Shown: positions 33,488-45,117, counted from the stretch's first letter. The stretch is DNA of 64,000 nt from Strongyloides papillosus (GCA_005656395.1 SRSI01000043.1:682001-746000), one strand, 5' to 3'. Numbers and translations are program-made. The notes: a model not told the origin generated them from the sequence alone.

Positions 33488-36400
33488 ATGAAAAAGTTAT
33501 CATGGGATGAAGCAAATAATCTTGTTATAAAAAATGAAATCAACCAAAAGCACAAATTGATTGAAAATTTAAAAAAGGAATTCAGTGATGTTCTCACTAA
33601 ATCCGATTATGATATTGGAGAAGCCAAAATTGAAATGGCACCTGTTGAATTAAATGGTCATGAATTTGAAAAGCCAAATTATTATCCGGTGCAGGAGTGT
33701 CTACGGGAAAGTAGTAATAAACTCGTGGATCTACTTACTGAGGCTGGTGTTCTTGGTATACCTGGTAAAGATGTTGAAGAATATAAATTTATAAGTCCAA
33801 CTATGCTGGTAAATAAAAGTTGTGGAAAAGTAAGAATGGTCTGTGACTTAAGAAAGTTGAACAAATGCGTAAAGAGATTTCATTTCCCTATGCCTTTGCT
33901 TAAAACATTGTTAGGACAATGTCATGGTATGAAATGGTTTACAAAATTGGATCAGAATTCAGCATTCTGGCAAATTGGAATTCCAAAGTCATGTCAAAAA
34001 TACTTCGCTATCTATACTACACGTGGAATAAGGGTGATGAAGAGGATGCCACAAGGTTATGTTAATGCATCTGCTGAATATCAATCCATTATCTCAGAAC
34101 TATTGAAGGATATAAAGGGTGTCGTAAATTTTATAGACGACATACTTATCATGAGTGAAGGAACACTTGAACAACACATGGAAATTATATCTACAGTTCT
34201 GTCAAAATTCCGCTCTGTGGGAATGAAAGTATGTTTTGAAAAAAGTTCTTTTGCTGGATCAGAATGTACATTTCTTGGATTTTCTATTGACTCTTACACA
34301 ACAAAACCATGTTTAACTAGCAAGCAAAAATTCCTATCTAGGGAAAAACCAAAAAATAAAAAACAACTAAAGAGTGCTTTGGCCAGTGCAAATTATTTTA
34401 GAAATCACATCAACATGTTTGCGGATATTACTGCTCCATTGGACGATATGCTTACTTCACAGGAAAAGAAGTTGTCATGGAATGATCTCACTTCAAACTG
34501 CTGGAATAGACTGGTAGAATGTATGATGAATGAAAATAGAATATTTCATGTGGATTTCACAAAGCCGTATCAACTGTTCTGTGATGCTAGTGATTTCGCT
34601 ATAGGCGCAATTTTATGTCAAGACTTCAAACCAATCAACTACTTCTCAAGAAAGTTAAACAAAACTTCAAGACAAAGTGCTACATTCAGAGAACTTGTAG
34701 CAGTGGTTAAATCGGTATTGAATTTTGGACCATGGTTATTCGGACAACACACAACAATTTATACTGATCATTCGCCATTATTATCAATCTTTCAAAATAC
34801 ATCAAACAACCAATATATTAGACTACTATCTCAAATAGACAGCTATAGCTATGACTTAATTTACATAAAAGGAGAAAAGAATCCAGCTGATTTCATCTCA
34901 AGGTTGGAGGAAAATGATAAAAGAGAAGAATTATTTAATGCTCACTTTACAAAGGTTGAGAAATTTGAAATTCCTGAAGTAGAAGGTCTGAATCACGAGG
35001 AAAATTATACTTGTGATGATCCTTGGATTGAGGAGGCTGATAATCTCGATAATGAAGAAATTGCTGTTAATGTTTTGACACGCCATCAACAAATATTAAA
35101 GGGAAATTCTTCAAAGAAAGAAAAGAAGGAGGGTGATACTTGTCATCTAAATCCAAGTATTACTAATAATCAAGAGAAGCCTGCCAAACGTGGAAGAGGA
35201 AGACCTAAGAAGAATCAGGAGAATCAAACAGCTAAGAAAGTCGTTGAGTTAACTGAAAAAGAAATCAATGACAAAATAATGATGACAGATAATACAGCTC
35301 TACGTGAAATGACTTTTGAATACATTAAAGAAAGTCAAATGAACGATGAAAATTTAAAATGTGAAGATTTCATTGAAAAGAACAAATTGACTTGTATTGA
35401 TGGACTATTTGGAGTTGTTGAAAACAAAAGTTTCAAAGTTTATGTGCCTAATACTCTTATCAATGATGTGGTTAATTATATGCAAATGCAGGGACATTAT
35501 GGTGTTGAAAAACTATACAGATCTGCATCTCAAAAATACTGTTCTGAAAATCTCCGTCAAATATGCCAAAAAATATGTAATCAATGTTTTGTATGCCAAT
35601 CATGTAATCCTATCAAAAGAACAAATAATTATGAATCCACTATAGCACCTGATTTTCCTAATCAAATATGGTCAATTGATCTAACTGGTTATTATACTTT
35701 CAATTCTACAAGACAAGCTGTAATTGTATGTGTAGATGGATTCAGTAAATTTCTAATGACGAGTACAATCAAAGAAACCAACGATGTTGAAATTATAAAA
35801 TGTATCTCTACTTTTATCTATCGATATGGTAAACCAATATATATTGTTACGGATAATGCTTCAAATCTTATGTCAACTTTAATAACGGATTTCTTTCAAT
35901 CGTCAGCTATCATTCACAAGACTACTACTGCATATAGGCATGATAACCGATACGCCGAAATATACATTAAACTTCTGGAAGATATGGTTGCGAAAGTTCG
36001 TCAAGATTCTTATTTAAAATCTAAGTCTTTAGATGAATGTCTCGAAATAGCAACTTTTTACATCAACAAGGGTATTCAACCGTGCGGATTTTCTTCTTTC
36101 CAAATATATACTTATCAACCAGCTGAAATGTTAGAATCTGGTATTTTAAATAGACAATTTAATGAATCAAATAGTTTGGATAATTACATCTATAAACGAC
36201 AACTGGTGTATAATAGTATCTACACGGATGAAGCTTTTAGAAAACTTCGTAGTAAAGATGGTCAAATATTCAAGCATAACCCATTTAAGATTGGTGATAC
36301 TATAATAGTTAAAAAGGGATTTAAAGATGATGGTCATAAATGGGACACTAAAAATGATGGTCTTTTCAAAATTGTTGGTATTGACCCATTCCATGTCTGG

Positions 36401-36505
36401 TATAGAAAAAATGGGAGAAAACTGTTTAAGACACACTTCTCGGATGTGAAAAAAGTTAATGGAAATTTATCAACACTGAGAGGTATTTGCAACTTTTGTT
36501 TTTAA
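33488..36505 (+). CDS. pol: reverse transcriptase, RNase H, integrase
   Basis: 1005 open codons from the first Met; the frame is open back to about 33350. RT core about 90-270, with LDQNS (154-158), PQGYVNASAEY and FIDD (215-218, the YxDD box with Phe). RNase H about 350-470, with CDASDFAIGAIL, FRELVAV and YTDHS. An unusual basic AT-hook-like motif RGRGRPKK (568-575) lies between RNase H and integrase. Integrase about 660-1000: zinc-finger part with GHYGVEKL and CNQCFVCQSC, then catalytic D731, D789 and E824. The frame is intact even though gag is broken, suggesting recent activity. The start codon of the original gag-pol product is upstream; no separate pol start is implied. Confidence 0.92.
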   Translation: MKKLSWDEANNLVIKNEINQKHKLIENLKKEFSDVLTKSDYDIGEAKIEMAPVELNGHEFEKPNYYPVQECLRESSNKLVDLLTEAGVLGIPGKDVEEYKFISPTMLVNKSCGKVRMVCDLRKLNKCVKRFHFPMPLLKTLLGQCHGMKWFTKLDQNSAFWQIGIPKSCQKYFAIYTTRGIRVMKRMPQGYVNASAEYQSIISELLKDIKGVVNFIDDILIMSEGTLEQHMEIISTVLSKFRSVGMKVCFEKSSFAGSECTFLGFSIDSYTTKPCLTSKQKFLSREKPKNKKQLKSALASANYFRNHINMFADITAPLDDMLTSQEKKLSWNDLTSNCWNRLVECMMNENRIFHVDFTKPYQLFCDASDFAIGAILCQDFKPINYFSRKLNKTSRQSATFRELVAVVKSVLNFGPWLFGQHTTIYTDHSPLLSIFQNTSNNQYIRLLSQIDSYSYDLIYIKGEKNPADFISRLEENDKREELFNAHFTKVEKFEIPEVEGLNHEENYTCDDPWIEEADNLDNEEIAVNVLTRHQQILKGNSSKKEKKEGDTCHLNPSITNNQEKPAKRGRGRPKKNQENQTAKKVVELTEKEINDKIMMTDNTALREMTFEYIKESQMNDENLKCEDFIEKNKLTCIDGLFGVVENKSFKVYVPNTLINDVVNYMQMQGHYGVEKLYRSASQKYCSENLRQICQKICNQCFVCQSCNPIKRTNNYESTIAPDFPNQIWSIDLTGYYTFNSTRQAVIVCVDGFSKFLMTSTIKETNDVEIIKCISTFIYRYGKPIYIVTDNASNLMSTLITDFFQSSAIIHKTTTAYRHDNRYAEIYIKLLEDMVAKVRQDSYLKSKSLDECLEIATFYINKGIQPCGFSSFQIYTYQPAEMLESGILNRQFNESNSLDNYIYKRQLVYNSIYTDEAFRKLRSKDGQIFKHNPFKIGDTIIVKKGFKDDGHKWDTKNDGLFKIVGIDPFHVWYRKNGRKLFKTHFSDVKKVNGNLSTLRGICNFCF

Positions 36506-38246
36506 ATTTTCGTGTTAAAACAATTAGTTTAATAGAAACTTTTTAAATTTTAAATATTGTTTTATTTATCCCCAAATTTCAGTCATAGTAATATTCTTAC
36601 AAATTGTTTACATGTTAATTACTTTAATTGATAACTTATAAACTGAAGTTTGTGTTTTATGCTATGGTATTTTGTACTTGAACTTTCTTCAAATGACAAT
36701 GAATATGATACTATTAACAACTTCAAAAATTTAAAAATTTACTTCTACAGGATATTCTTTAATAGTATATTACACATACAGTACAATAACTTAGCTCAAT
36801 CTAGTGTTAAAACAATGTTACTATATTTTTTTCTAAAAAACCTTTCCATTGTCAGGAGTTAATATGATAAACATACATATTCTAAGTACATGTCGACTTA
36901 TGAACTTCTAAAATTAAAATAACCTTTCTCGAATTCTATAAATGTAGTTTTTTAAATTAAACCAATCAATCTAATTATTTTATTAATAAAAATCCAACTT
37001 TGTTATTATAACGTTTTATAATATTACTAGTAAATTTTAAAGTTAGGGTACATCAAATAATTATTTAATTAAAAACATAGATTTTTCCATGAAATTTTAT
37101 GGTTTTATTGTTGATTGATAGTTTAATATGCTTAACCCTTTTGCTACCGGATGACACATATACGCGTCATAAACAAAAATGTTAATGCATAGTGGTAATT
37201 TACACTTTAAGCGGAAAATTTTGGAATGATACTATTTTTTTTTCTTATAAAAAAATATATATGAAAAAAAGATGGAAACAAAAAATAAATTATGAAAAAC
37301 AGTTGAAAATTAAATTAAAAAATAAATTTTATAAAGTTAAAAGAAAAAAATTTAATTTTCAACCTTTTTATTTTAATTTTACTGAAGAAATATACTACCA
37401 ATTTTTCGTTCACTTTTTATTCTATATAAAAGTACTCTTTCTATTTTACACATAGAAGAGTGCGTAGTACAAAGAAAAAAAATTCTTGCAGTGAAAGGGT
37501 TAAGATAATTAATATTAATAATAAGATAGTAGTTAATAGTAAAAATTGGCACTTTATTATTCAAAATGGTCGAAAGTGTAAATTAATACAAAAGAAAGTA
37601 AAGATCTTTAAATAGAGTAAAAAATATCATATGTTTACAAGTCTATACAAACTAAAAATATTTTTGTTTCATCTATAGATCTTTAGCGATAAGAAAGTAA
37701 TCTACAAAAAAATTAATTGGCATTATCATATCTTATTCTAAAACTCAATTTTTTTTTGAAATTTTGTGAGACATTTCTTATAAACTATTCTTTTTACACT
37801 TATATACTTTTGACTTCTATATCATTTAACTTTAAGACCTTTAGAAGAGAAGTTAGCTTTGTTGAAGAGATTTTAACAAATTTTGTTTCTACAACTTTTT
37901 TATATTTGAAGAATTTAAAATACTTCATATTACAAAATTCGTGAAAAAAGTAAAGTATTTCATTTTCTTATTTTTTCCCGCTAAAAAAGTCGACAAGCAA
38001 ATTAAATCATATTCATATAACCAACGATCTCAGAAATCAAGAATTAAACTTGTGGTATTTTTCTTTCACTTTAGAATTTATTTATTTTAAATAAAAGCAT
38101 TTAAGGAAAATGTTTATTTCAAATAATAAGTTTATTATTTAAAAACTTGAAACATTTTTTAGTTGTAAAAAATACATTTTTCCAAAATTGCAAAAAAAAA
38201 GTTGCAAATATCTCTCAGTGAAGTATAAATTTTGAAGATAACGGGT
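36506..38246 (+). other. 3' untranslated part of the LTR element
   Basis: About 1.7 kb of AT-rich DNA between pol and the 3' LTR with no coding frame; holds the MITE at 37136-37499. The sequence before the LTR (GAAGATAACGGGTAG) is only weakly purine-rich. Confidence 0.6.
37136..37499. mobile_element. piggyBac-type MITE
   Basis: TTAA on both sides (37132-37135, 37500-37503). Ends CCCTTTTGCTACCGG and, complemented, CCCTTTCACTGCAAG. TTAA duplication plus CCCTTT termini is the piggyBac hallmark. 364 bp, no transposase. A different family from 14293-14885. Confidence 0.8.
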
Positions 38247-38957
38247 AGTATACAGTTTGATTGACATAATACCAATCAAACGTATAAGATGTTGAGTATA
38301 AATAGGGTTAAATTGTGATGACTCTTTATTTTCTCTCTCCCAATATTTCTTAACACTTCATTACTAACTAAGGAGATTTCTGTAAACCAAGTAAATACTT
38401 TGGTAGGTCTAGTACATTTTAATTATTGTATAATGTCTATTGTCTTTGTTTAGTTTTTTTTATATAGAAATTTATTTTAAAGTTTTTGCGTGCACCCTAG
38501 TATAGTTTATCAAGGTTTTACACTATTCTTTTATAAGCACAACGATAACACAACAAAATGTAAATTAATTAACTCAATTTATTTCAATTTACCCACCTAA
38601 ACAATAAACTATGAATTACATAAAATATACTTACAGATCCTTTAGTGGGATTTTTTTAATTCACCCAATCAAAACACAATAAAATTAAATATTATATCTT
38701 ATATAACCCTAGAAATATTAATTAATTAATATTCATAAAATGTTTAAAAGATAAATTTAATTTTTGTTAATCAATTTCTTAACTTATAACTATTATTTTG
38801 ATGATTTTTATATTCATCGTATTTTTCTCAAACCGATTTTTATTGCTATATAAATCTCAAAGTTTTAAATAAAGTCCTTTTATTCACTGACGTCTTTCTT
38901 GGTGGCAAGGATTCTTTTATCTACTGGCGATCCACCAATTTAACCCATTAAAATTAA
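38247..38957 (+). repeat. 3' LTR, split by an insertion
   Basis: Left part 38247-38466 and right part 38847-38957 match the 5' LTR; between them is a 380-bp insertion. The last bases abut the minisatellite at 38959. Confidence 0.85.
38467..38846. mobile_element. 380-bp insertion in the 3' LTR
   Basis: Bounded by TATATA at 38461-38466 and 38847-38852, where the 5' LTR has one uninterrupted TATATA run. The element starts GAAATTTATTTTAAAG and ends TTTTATTGC. There are no inverted termini and no coding frame. A TSD of 5-6 bp would fit a solo LTR or other integrase product; family not assigned. Confidence 0.6.
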
Positions 38958-38958
38958 A

Positions 38959-39344
38959 ATAAATGAAAAAAACGATTTTTATTAAGATGATGAATTTTAT
39001 AATATAAACGAAAAAAATCAATTTAATTAAAATGATGAATTTTATAATAAAAACGAAAAAAATCAATTTAATTAAAATGATGAATTTTATAATAAAAATG
39101 AAAAAAACGATTTTTATTAAAATGATGAATTTTATCAATTTTATAATAAAAATGAAAAAAATCAATTTAATTAAAATGATGAATTTTATAATAAAAATGA
39201 AAAAAACGATTTTTATTAAAATGATGAATTTTATCAATTTTATAATAAAAATGAAAAAAATCAATTTAATTAAAATGATGAATTTTATAATAAAAATGAA
39301 AAAAACGATTTTTATTAAAATGATGAATTTTATCAATTTTATAA
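38959..39344. repeat. Minisatellite, first block
   Basis: Tandem units of about 44-54 bp built on AAAATGATGAATTTTATAAT and GAAAAAAACGATTTTTATT, with a higher-order period of about 99 bp. Both strands lack stop codons here, giving long but meaningless frames (MMNFIIKMKK repeats). Confidence 0.9.
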
Positions 39345-39854
39345 AGAAAATATATTTATTAGATATAGTTTTTGGTGTCCCCCTTTTCAGACAATTTCCA
39401 ATGCCCTCTGAATCTCCGACTGATTATTGAAGTCTTTATCAACAATTCACTTTTATTTATCCAAACTTTATTACAATAATTCACACAAATAAGATTAACA
39501 CAAAGTGGCCACCTAGGGATAACATTAGAAAAACTACAACAATTTACTTACTTATCACTAACTTTTTGATCTCTTATCGACTTCTAAGATCTCCCTCAAC
39601 TTTTCTGAAACCCCTAGTGGTCTACAAAAACAATATATATTAAAATTACAATATAATTAAGGTATACAACTAATTAATATGATATAATAAGAAACACGTC
39701 ACACGTTAATTTTGATGATAATAAAAAAAACATAACTACAACTACTACCTAAGCTAATAAAATGACTGTTTTGATGACTTTTTCACCTTATATAATAACA
39801 AAAGAAATGTTCTCGAATTTTCCAAACAGTTTACCAACTGTTATATTTTTTTAC
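39345..39854 (-). mobile_element. 510-bp insertion in the minisatellite
   Basis: Non-repetitive, less AT-rich block between TATAA at 39340-39344 and 39855-39859, splitting the minisatellite. Read on the minus strand it has TTATATAAGG near its start and AATAAAGTTTGG, AATAAAAGTG further on, an LTR-like order. Ends are not TG...CA, so a solo LTR is only a suggestion. Confidence 0.5.
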
Positions 39855-40056
39855 TATAATAAAAACGAAAAAAATCAATTTTATTAAAATGATGAATTTT
39901 ATCAATTTTATAATAAAAATGAAGAAAACGATTTTTATTAAGATGATGAATTTGATCAATTTTATAATAAAAATGAAAATATCAATTTTATTAAAATGAT
40001 TAAATCGACTAAATTTATAATAAAAATGAATATATCAATTTAATTAAAATGATTAA
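39855..40056. repeat. Minisatellite, second block
   Basis: Continuation of the array at 38959-39344 after the insertion, with more mutated units towards the right end. Confidence 0.8.
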
Positions 40057-40064
40057 TTCAACCA

Positions 40065-40997
40065 CACACAAAAAATAAAAAGAACAAATTTTGACAATTC
40101 TATTTATAATGCAAAAAAATGTTCCACCATTTTAAAAAATTGAATATTATTCAAATTTTAAAAATATCAAGTGATAGCAAAAATTTTAAAAGGACGCAAA
40201 ATATTAGGTTGTCGCTTACTTTTTGCCGTTTTTTTACAAAGATATATATGTTTGACTCTTAAATTAATGTGACTTTTTTTAATTTTGATATTTTTCATGA
40301 CATTATGCTCATTTTAGATCCTAATTTGTTTTTTATCTTTATTTTAAAAAATACGTTATTAAGAATCAATTTTGTTTGAAGTTATTAATGTTTTAATAAA
40401 AATCACTATTTTAAACAATCTACTAACAACAAAAGTTTAAAAATTTCACAAAAATAATAGTGAAAAGCAATAATTATTTGCTCACACAAAGTATTATTAA
40501 TAAAAATATTATTTTAATATTCGTTCTTATTTTAAATTAAAATATGTAAAAGTTATTTTTTTACTATAAGTAAAAATCTATATTGTTTTAGAACTTTTCA
40601 TAAGCTTGATTTTTAAAATACATTATGAAAAAAATTTAGAGTATCAAATGTGAGAATTCCATAAAATGCAATTTATAATAATTCGAATTATTGAAAAATA
40701 TTAAAAAAATGTACTGTAATATGTTAAAAATGTTTTTTATAAAAGTGTTTGTAAATTTATACAGAATTAAATTTTAACCTTATATTTTAAAATGGATTGT
40801 AGAAAACAACTTATGTTCTAAAATAAAAATAGTATACTAGAAAAATATAAACTTATTTTAATAATTCTCCAATTATTGTTTTAATTTTTATAAACGAAAT
40901 AATTGCGATAGAATTAGTCGTAAATTAAGAAAATTAAAATTTTTTATGTGGGACAAATTTGTTACATTTTATGTAAACCTGTGTTCTTTTTTTGTGT
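40065..40997 (+). mobile_element. TIR DNA transposon, 933 bp copy
   Basis: Ends CACACAAAAAATAAAAAG and complement CACACAAAAAAAGAACAC, TA on the right flank. It is the reverse complement of 18940-20510 without the 604-bp Mutator-like insert. Non-coding. Confidence 0.75.
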
Positions 40998-41929
40998 GTA
41001 GTTTGGAAGTGAAAGTTATGAAGTTCAAAAGCATGATGGTAAGGAAGATTCAATCAAATGACTGATTAAACTATACGTTTAATTCATCTTTCACTATTGT
41101 TTAAGATGACCAAGAAAGCAAAGACCTTATAAATTGGCACAAGAATAGAGGAAAAAAAACTTAATATTTTTAATATAACAAACTATTATTATGTAAAAAT
41201 AGTTATCTAATTAATTTTCATAATAAGAAACTTTTTTTTAAAATTTTTATCATTGTATATTATTGAATATTATGCAGAAAAAATTATTTGATTTATTTCT
41301 TATTGCAAAAAATTTTTGTGTTTATTTCTTAATAAAGTTCTACTTTTTCTACATATAATTTTATGTTTTTAGTATTTATACATAAATATTAGTATTTTTA
41401 TTTTCTTTTTTTCTTTCGCTGTATATTTTCACTAATCATAATCAAATGATAGTAGTAATTGGACTATTATATTGAATATTAGTTAGTTTTTTATATGAAT
41501 GTCATGTAAAGTCTACTGAATACTTATATTTCTATCCAAAAATTTGACTTTATATTTAAAAATAATTTTTAAACTTAAGTATCCAATACAAATGAATCTA
41601 TTGTTAAATATATTTGAAGAGTGAATTGATTTTACATTTTTTAAATATATAAAATATATTGACTTTGATTTATAATTGATGTAAAAAAAGTATGCGATAT
41701 AAAAAAATGTATGTTTTATGAAATTTATAATTTTTATATATATCTAACAAATCGTATAAATAATTTTTTTTATCTTATAAGATTTTTTGCAGTTAGAAAA
41801 AGTATTATAATATATTAAATTAAATAAAGCATCCAAAATAGAAAAATGTTGTTTGTTTTGGTATAGCAAATAATGTTGAAAATAGTATTTAAAAAGTGAT
41901 GGAGATGCTTCATTACATCATACGAAGTC
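40998..41929. other. Intergenic AT-rich stretch
   Basis: Nothing recognisable; upstream region of the Thr/Ser-rich gene, no clear TATA box. Confidence 0.4.
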
Positions 41930-42670
41930 ATGAAATTCATTTGTACTTTACTTCTTATTGCTCTTTCTACAACACTTTCTTTTGGACTCAAGACTAATTG
42001 CGATAAAAATGATACACAAACATGTACCATTTGGATGACTCCTAATGAAACTTATTACTCAAGCGTTTTCCTTACATTGATAGACCCTATGATTGAACTA
42101 GCAATGGATTATGCTTTCGAAGGAAATGAACCCGATGTTGATCCATTTAATACTGTTAATGAACTTATTATCGACGAAATAAATAAAACTATAGTTGTAA
42201 GTTTTAGTTATTTTTACAAATTAATTTTTTAAGGAAAATTTTGCAAGAAAAATAGTAAACTTTACATATAGAAATCCAACAAATATTACAATTGTTAAAG
42301 ATTTGTCAAATGTAACTGGAGTTTTAATAAAAGGTGATAAAATTACATAACTTACCGATTTTTGATTTTAAAATACTTTTTTTTAGATTTGCCAAGTAAT
42401 CATTCTAATCCATCTATTCCTTTGGAATCTTCATTGACTACAAAATCATCTACTGTTTCTACTAGTACAACGACAAAATCATCAACTACTCCTATACCGA
42501 CTACTCCTAAACCAACTACTACCACTACCACAAAAAAATATGTTCCTACAACAACAAGAAGAACTATCTCTACTGAATCAAAACCTGCAACTCGTCCATT
42601 AAGTAGATTTGAAGGAGTGGCTGCACAAAAAACTCCAATTCATGTATCAAGCAGATTTCTCAAACGTTAA
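41930..42670 (+). CDS. Secreted protein with Thr/Ser-rich mucin-like tail
   Basis: Three exons: 41930-42196, 42234-42333 and 42387-42670, with introns of 37 and 53 bp (GTAAGT...TTTAAG and GTGATA...TTTTAG); about 216 residues. Residues 1-19 are a signal peptide (KFICTLLLIALSTTLSFG). The middle is an acidic domain with a few N-glycosylation sequons (NET, NKT, NFT). The third exon encodes a run of Thr, Ser, Pro and Lys (residues about 135-190), a typical O-glycosylated stalk. No known domain recognised. The sequence just past the stop, in another frame, reads KPAVRPTGGRGN-stop, so the C-terminus may have been changed by a frameshift. Possible surface-coat or secreted protein. Confidence 0.65.
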
Positions 42671-42997
42671 GCCTGCTGTTAGGCCAACTGGTGGACGTGG
42701 TAATTAAATTAATATTCTTGTCATATAATTTCAATTCATTTTAGAATATCAATTTGTTCATTCTGTTAAACATTAGGTAAAAAAAGCTATGTATACTGTT
42801 TAGAAATACAATTTGTTAAACAATCTGTTTAACAATCGTTAATTATTCAAAATTATGTAAGAAATCAAACTTTTTTAAATGTCAAAACAATTTGAATTTA
42901 TTAAATATTTTTTGATTATTACTAATTTTGAAATAAACAAATATTTAAAAACAATTATTTATTGAAGTTTAAAAAATGTTTAAATTCAAATAACTAT
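42671..42997. other. Convergent intergenic stretch
   Basis: Between the Thr/Ser-rich gene and the end of the chemoreceptor-like gene. No feature seen. Confidence 0.4.
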
Positions 42998-44140
42998 TCA
43001 TTTAGATACAGTAGTATTTTTTATTCTTATATGTGAATTTCCATGGAGTGTCTTGTTATTTCTAGTTGGATGTAAAATATTTCTAATTCCAATATCTTTT
43101 AACATCATAAATTTGAATTCCTTAATTACAATCATTGATAGAAAAATACAAAATCCTTGTCCAACATAATATAGTGTATTTAATATTATTTCAATTTCAT
43201 AGAAACTTTCTCTAGCTCAAACATTAGATTTTAAAAATAATGAGAATTTTTCTAAACTTACCTATAGAGTAATAAATAAGATAAAATGTAATCGGAAATT
43301 GAGAGAGAAATGGAAATGTACTTTGGATAACTATACTTTTGAATAAATTTTTATTTTCCATTACTCCTGAAATTTTTATTCTTTTCTCATTTTTAGTAAT
43401 ATTCTTATATATTATTAAATTAATAATAAATGGTACTATAAGTACAACACAAAGATTGACATATAAAATTACTGCATAAAATGGTATATTACTAAAAATT
43501 TCATATCCACAGCCATCATTTGGTATTTAATAAATATTTATTTCAAAATACTGTCCAATCATCATATACATAAGTAGTCCCAATGTGATAAAAATTACTA
43601 TTGTCATTGTAGGAATATTTAGTCTACGAAATAAAACTATTTTATAGAATTTCACAACACTAAAGTACAATGGAGTAACTATTATAAATTGGTTTACATT
43701 AAGGTGAACTGTATCAAGCTTGCTACATAAATTTATTTCTACCATTGAATTCTGTGGTGTTAACAACACCTTATAATGATAATGATGAGTTACTTAAGAT
43801 GATTTTATTATAAGAACTAAAGATACAATAAAGACATGTTATATATATAATAGTTATTTTTTTGTGTCAAACATCATGTTTGACGCAGCAAATTCATAAG
43901 ACGATAGGTGAGGAGATATTCATAGTATATCAAATGTAGTAAGCATGAACAAATGTATTCAATTGACATAATCATTGTCATATACTTAAAAAGTTTTCTT
44001 TGATTGAATCCTCCATAAGTTATACTTCGAAATAAAAAATAGATATTAGGTATAATTGCTATTAAGTTAATAGAAATTATTTGGTACATTTTATAAGAAA
44101 CAAAAGGAGTATGGTAATCTCCAACAGTTGATTTATTCAT
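42998..44140 (-). pseudogene. 7TM chemoreceptor-like gene, one in-frame stop
   Basis: Reading leftwards: a first exon from about 44140 to 43874 (MNKSTVGDYHTP, then two hydrophobic spans); a second coding block about 43769-43262, interrupted by a TAA at 43527-43529 but otherwise open; and a last exon 43209-42998 (G|AA AGT TTC junction, 52-bp intron). Hydrophobic segments such as IVIFITLGLLMYMMI, FYAVILYVNLCVVLIVPFII and FYLIYYSI give about seven spans in total. The layout resembles nematode serpentine chemoreceptors (perhaps the sra/srab group), but the family is unresolved. Exon 1 to 2 splicing is unclear. It may be a recent pseudogene. Confidence 0.65.
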
Positions 44141-44962
44141 TTTGATTTCAATATTTTCAATTTAGTAGGTTAATTAACTTTTATAAATAGATCTATTTAT
44201 TTTCTTCAAAAATTATTATTAAAAGTAATATTTGTTAATAAAAATTTTTCATTGCGACTTTTATTTAAATCTGCTGGAGGAAGTTTCTTATAATATGGTC
44301 ATGGGAGCAGCAATATGAAACACAGGTAGGTGAATATGGTTATGGGAATTACCAAATGAAAAACACATATTTTCGCATTTTATTTTTGAAGTATCAAATA
44401 AAAAATGCCAAATATTTTCCATGACCGTGACGTGTAAAGCACTCATGTACTATTAATCAACTTCTTATAATTTTTTTTTATTTCTAAATTTCCTCCAGAT
44501 GAATTATCCTAGTGTGTAATTTTGAATCATATAAAAGATTATATAACATTTTTCATTATTCCAATGGAATCTTTAAAATTGTATCATCATGTCTCCTGAC
44601 ATCTTCTAATTAAAATTTCTAGAAGTAAAATGCAAATGTGAACTTTTACTTTCTTTCAAAATTTTTAAACAACATTTTCTTTAATTTGAATAAAAAATTA
44701 TATAAAATATTTACTTCTAAAATAAGTTTTAGGAATAAATGACAATACGAAAAACAAAATATTTATTAAAAATAATATATTAAAAGTCATACTTATTTTA
44801 AAACAAAATTAATATACAAAAAATCTTTTTAAATTAATAATACTATTGTACATCATGTTAAAACATTTTTTCCAATATAATACATATCCCGTTAGATAAA
44901 AATTTTCTATATTAAATAATTTTTATACATATTCTGGTATTTAAGATAAATGAAAAATATTC
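44141..44962. other. Intergenic AT-rich stretch
   Basis: Contains a loose inverted pair (CTGGAGGAAGTTT near 44274 and AAATTTCCTCCAG near 44487). No gene seen. Confidence 0.35.
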
Positions 44963-45117
44963 CTACAAACAATCTTCGATTGTAAGATAATTTATATAAG
45001 CATTTCTTTGCATTCCCACATCAATTAACACCATTTTCTTGAATTCATCAATTACAAATATTGAAAGAAAGATACAAAATTCTTGTCCCGTGTAATAGCA
45101 TGCATCAAAATAAAAAA
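44963..45117 (-). pseudogene. Chemoreceptor last-exon fragment
   Basis: About 50 codons (YYTGQEFCIFLSIFVIDEFK, ending IEDCL-stop) paralogous to the last exon of 42998-44140 (YYVGQGFCIFLSMIVIKEFK). Upstream sequence is replaced by the CCGGG-rich repeat, so only the end of the gene remains. Confidence 0.65.

Larger units (their letters stand above)
31750..38957 (+). mobile_element. Ty3/gypsy-type LTR retrotransposon (defective)
   Basis: Direct repeats at 31750-32076 and 38247-38957 enclose gag and pol in the order protease, reverse transcriptase, RNase H, integrase, the order that separates Ty3/gypsy from Ty1/copia. No envelope-like gene is seen after pol. Possible 4-bp target repeat AAAT precedes the 5' LTR and follows the 3' LTR. 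The element carries a piggyBac-type MITE (37136-37499) in its 3' untranslated part and a 380-bp insertion in its 3' LTR. Gag is interrupted, so it is no longer autonomous. Confidence 0.9.

Noticed and set aside
38917..39430. Overlapping 132- and 139-codon frames on opposite strands
   Set aside because: They are products of an AT-rich minisatellite without stop codons; the peptides are simple repeats.
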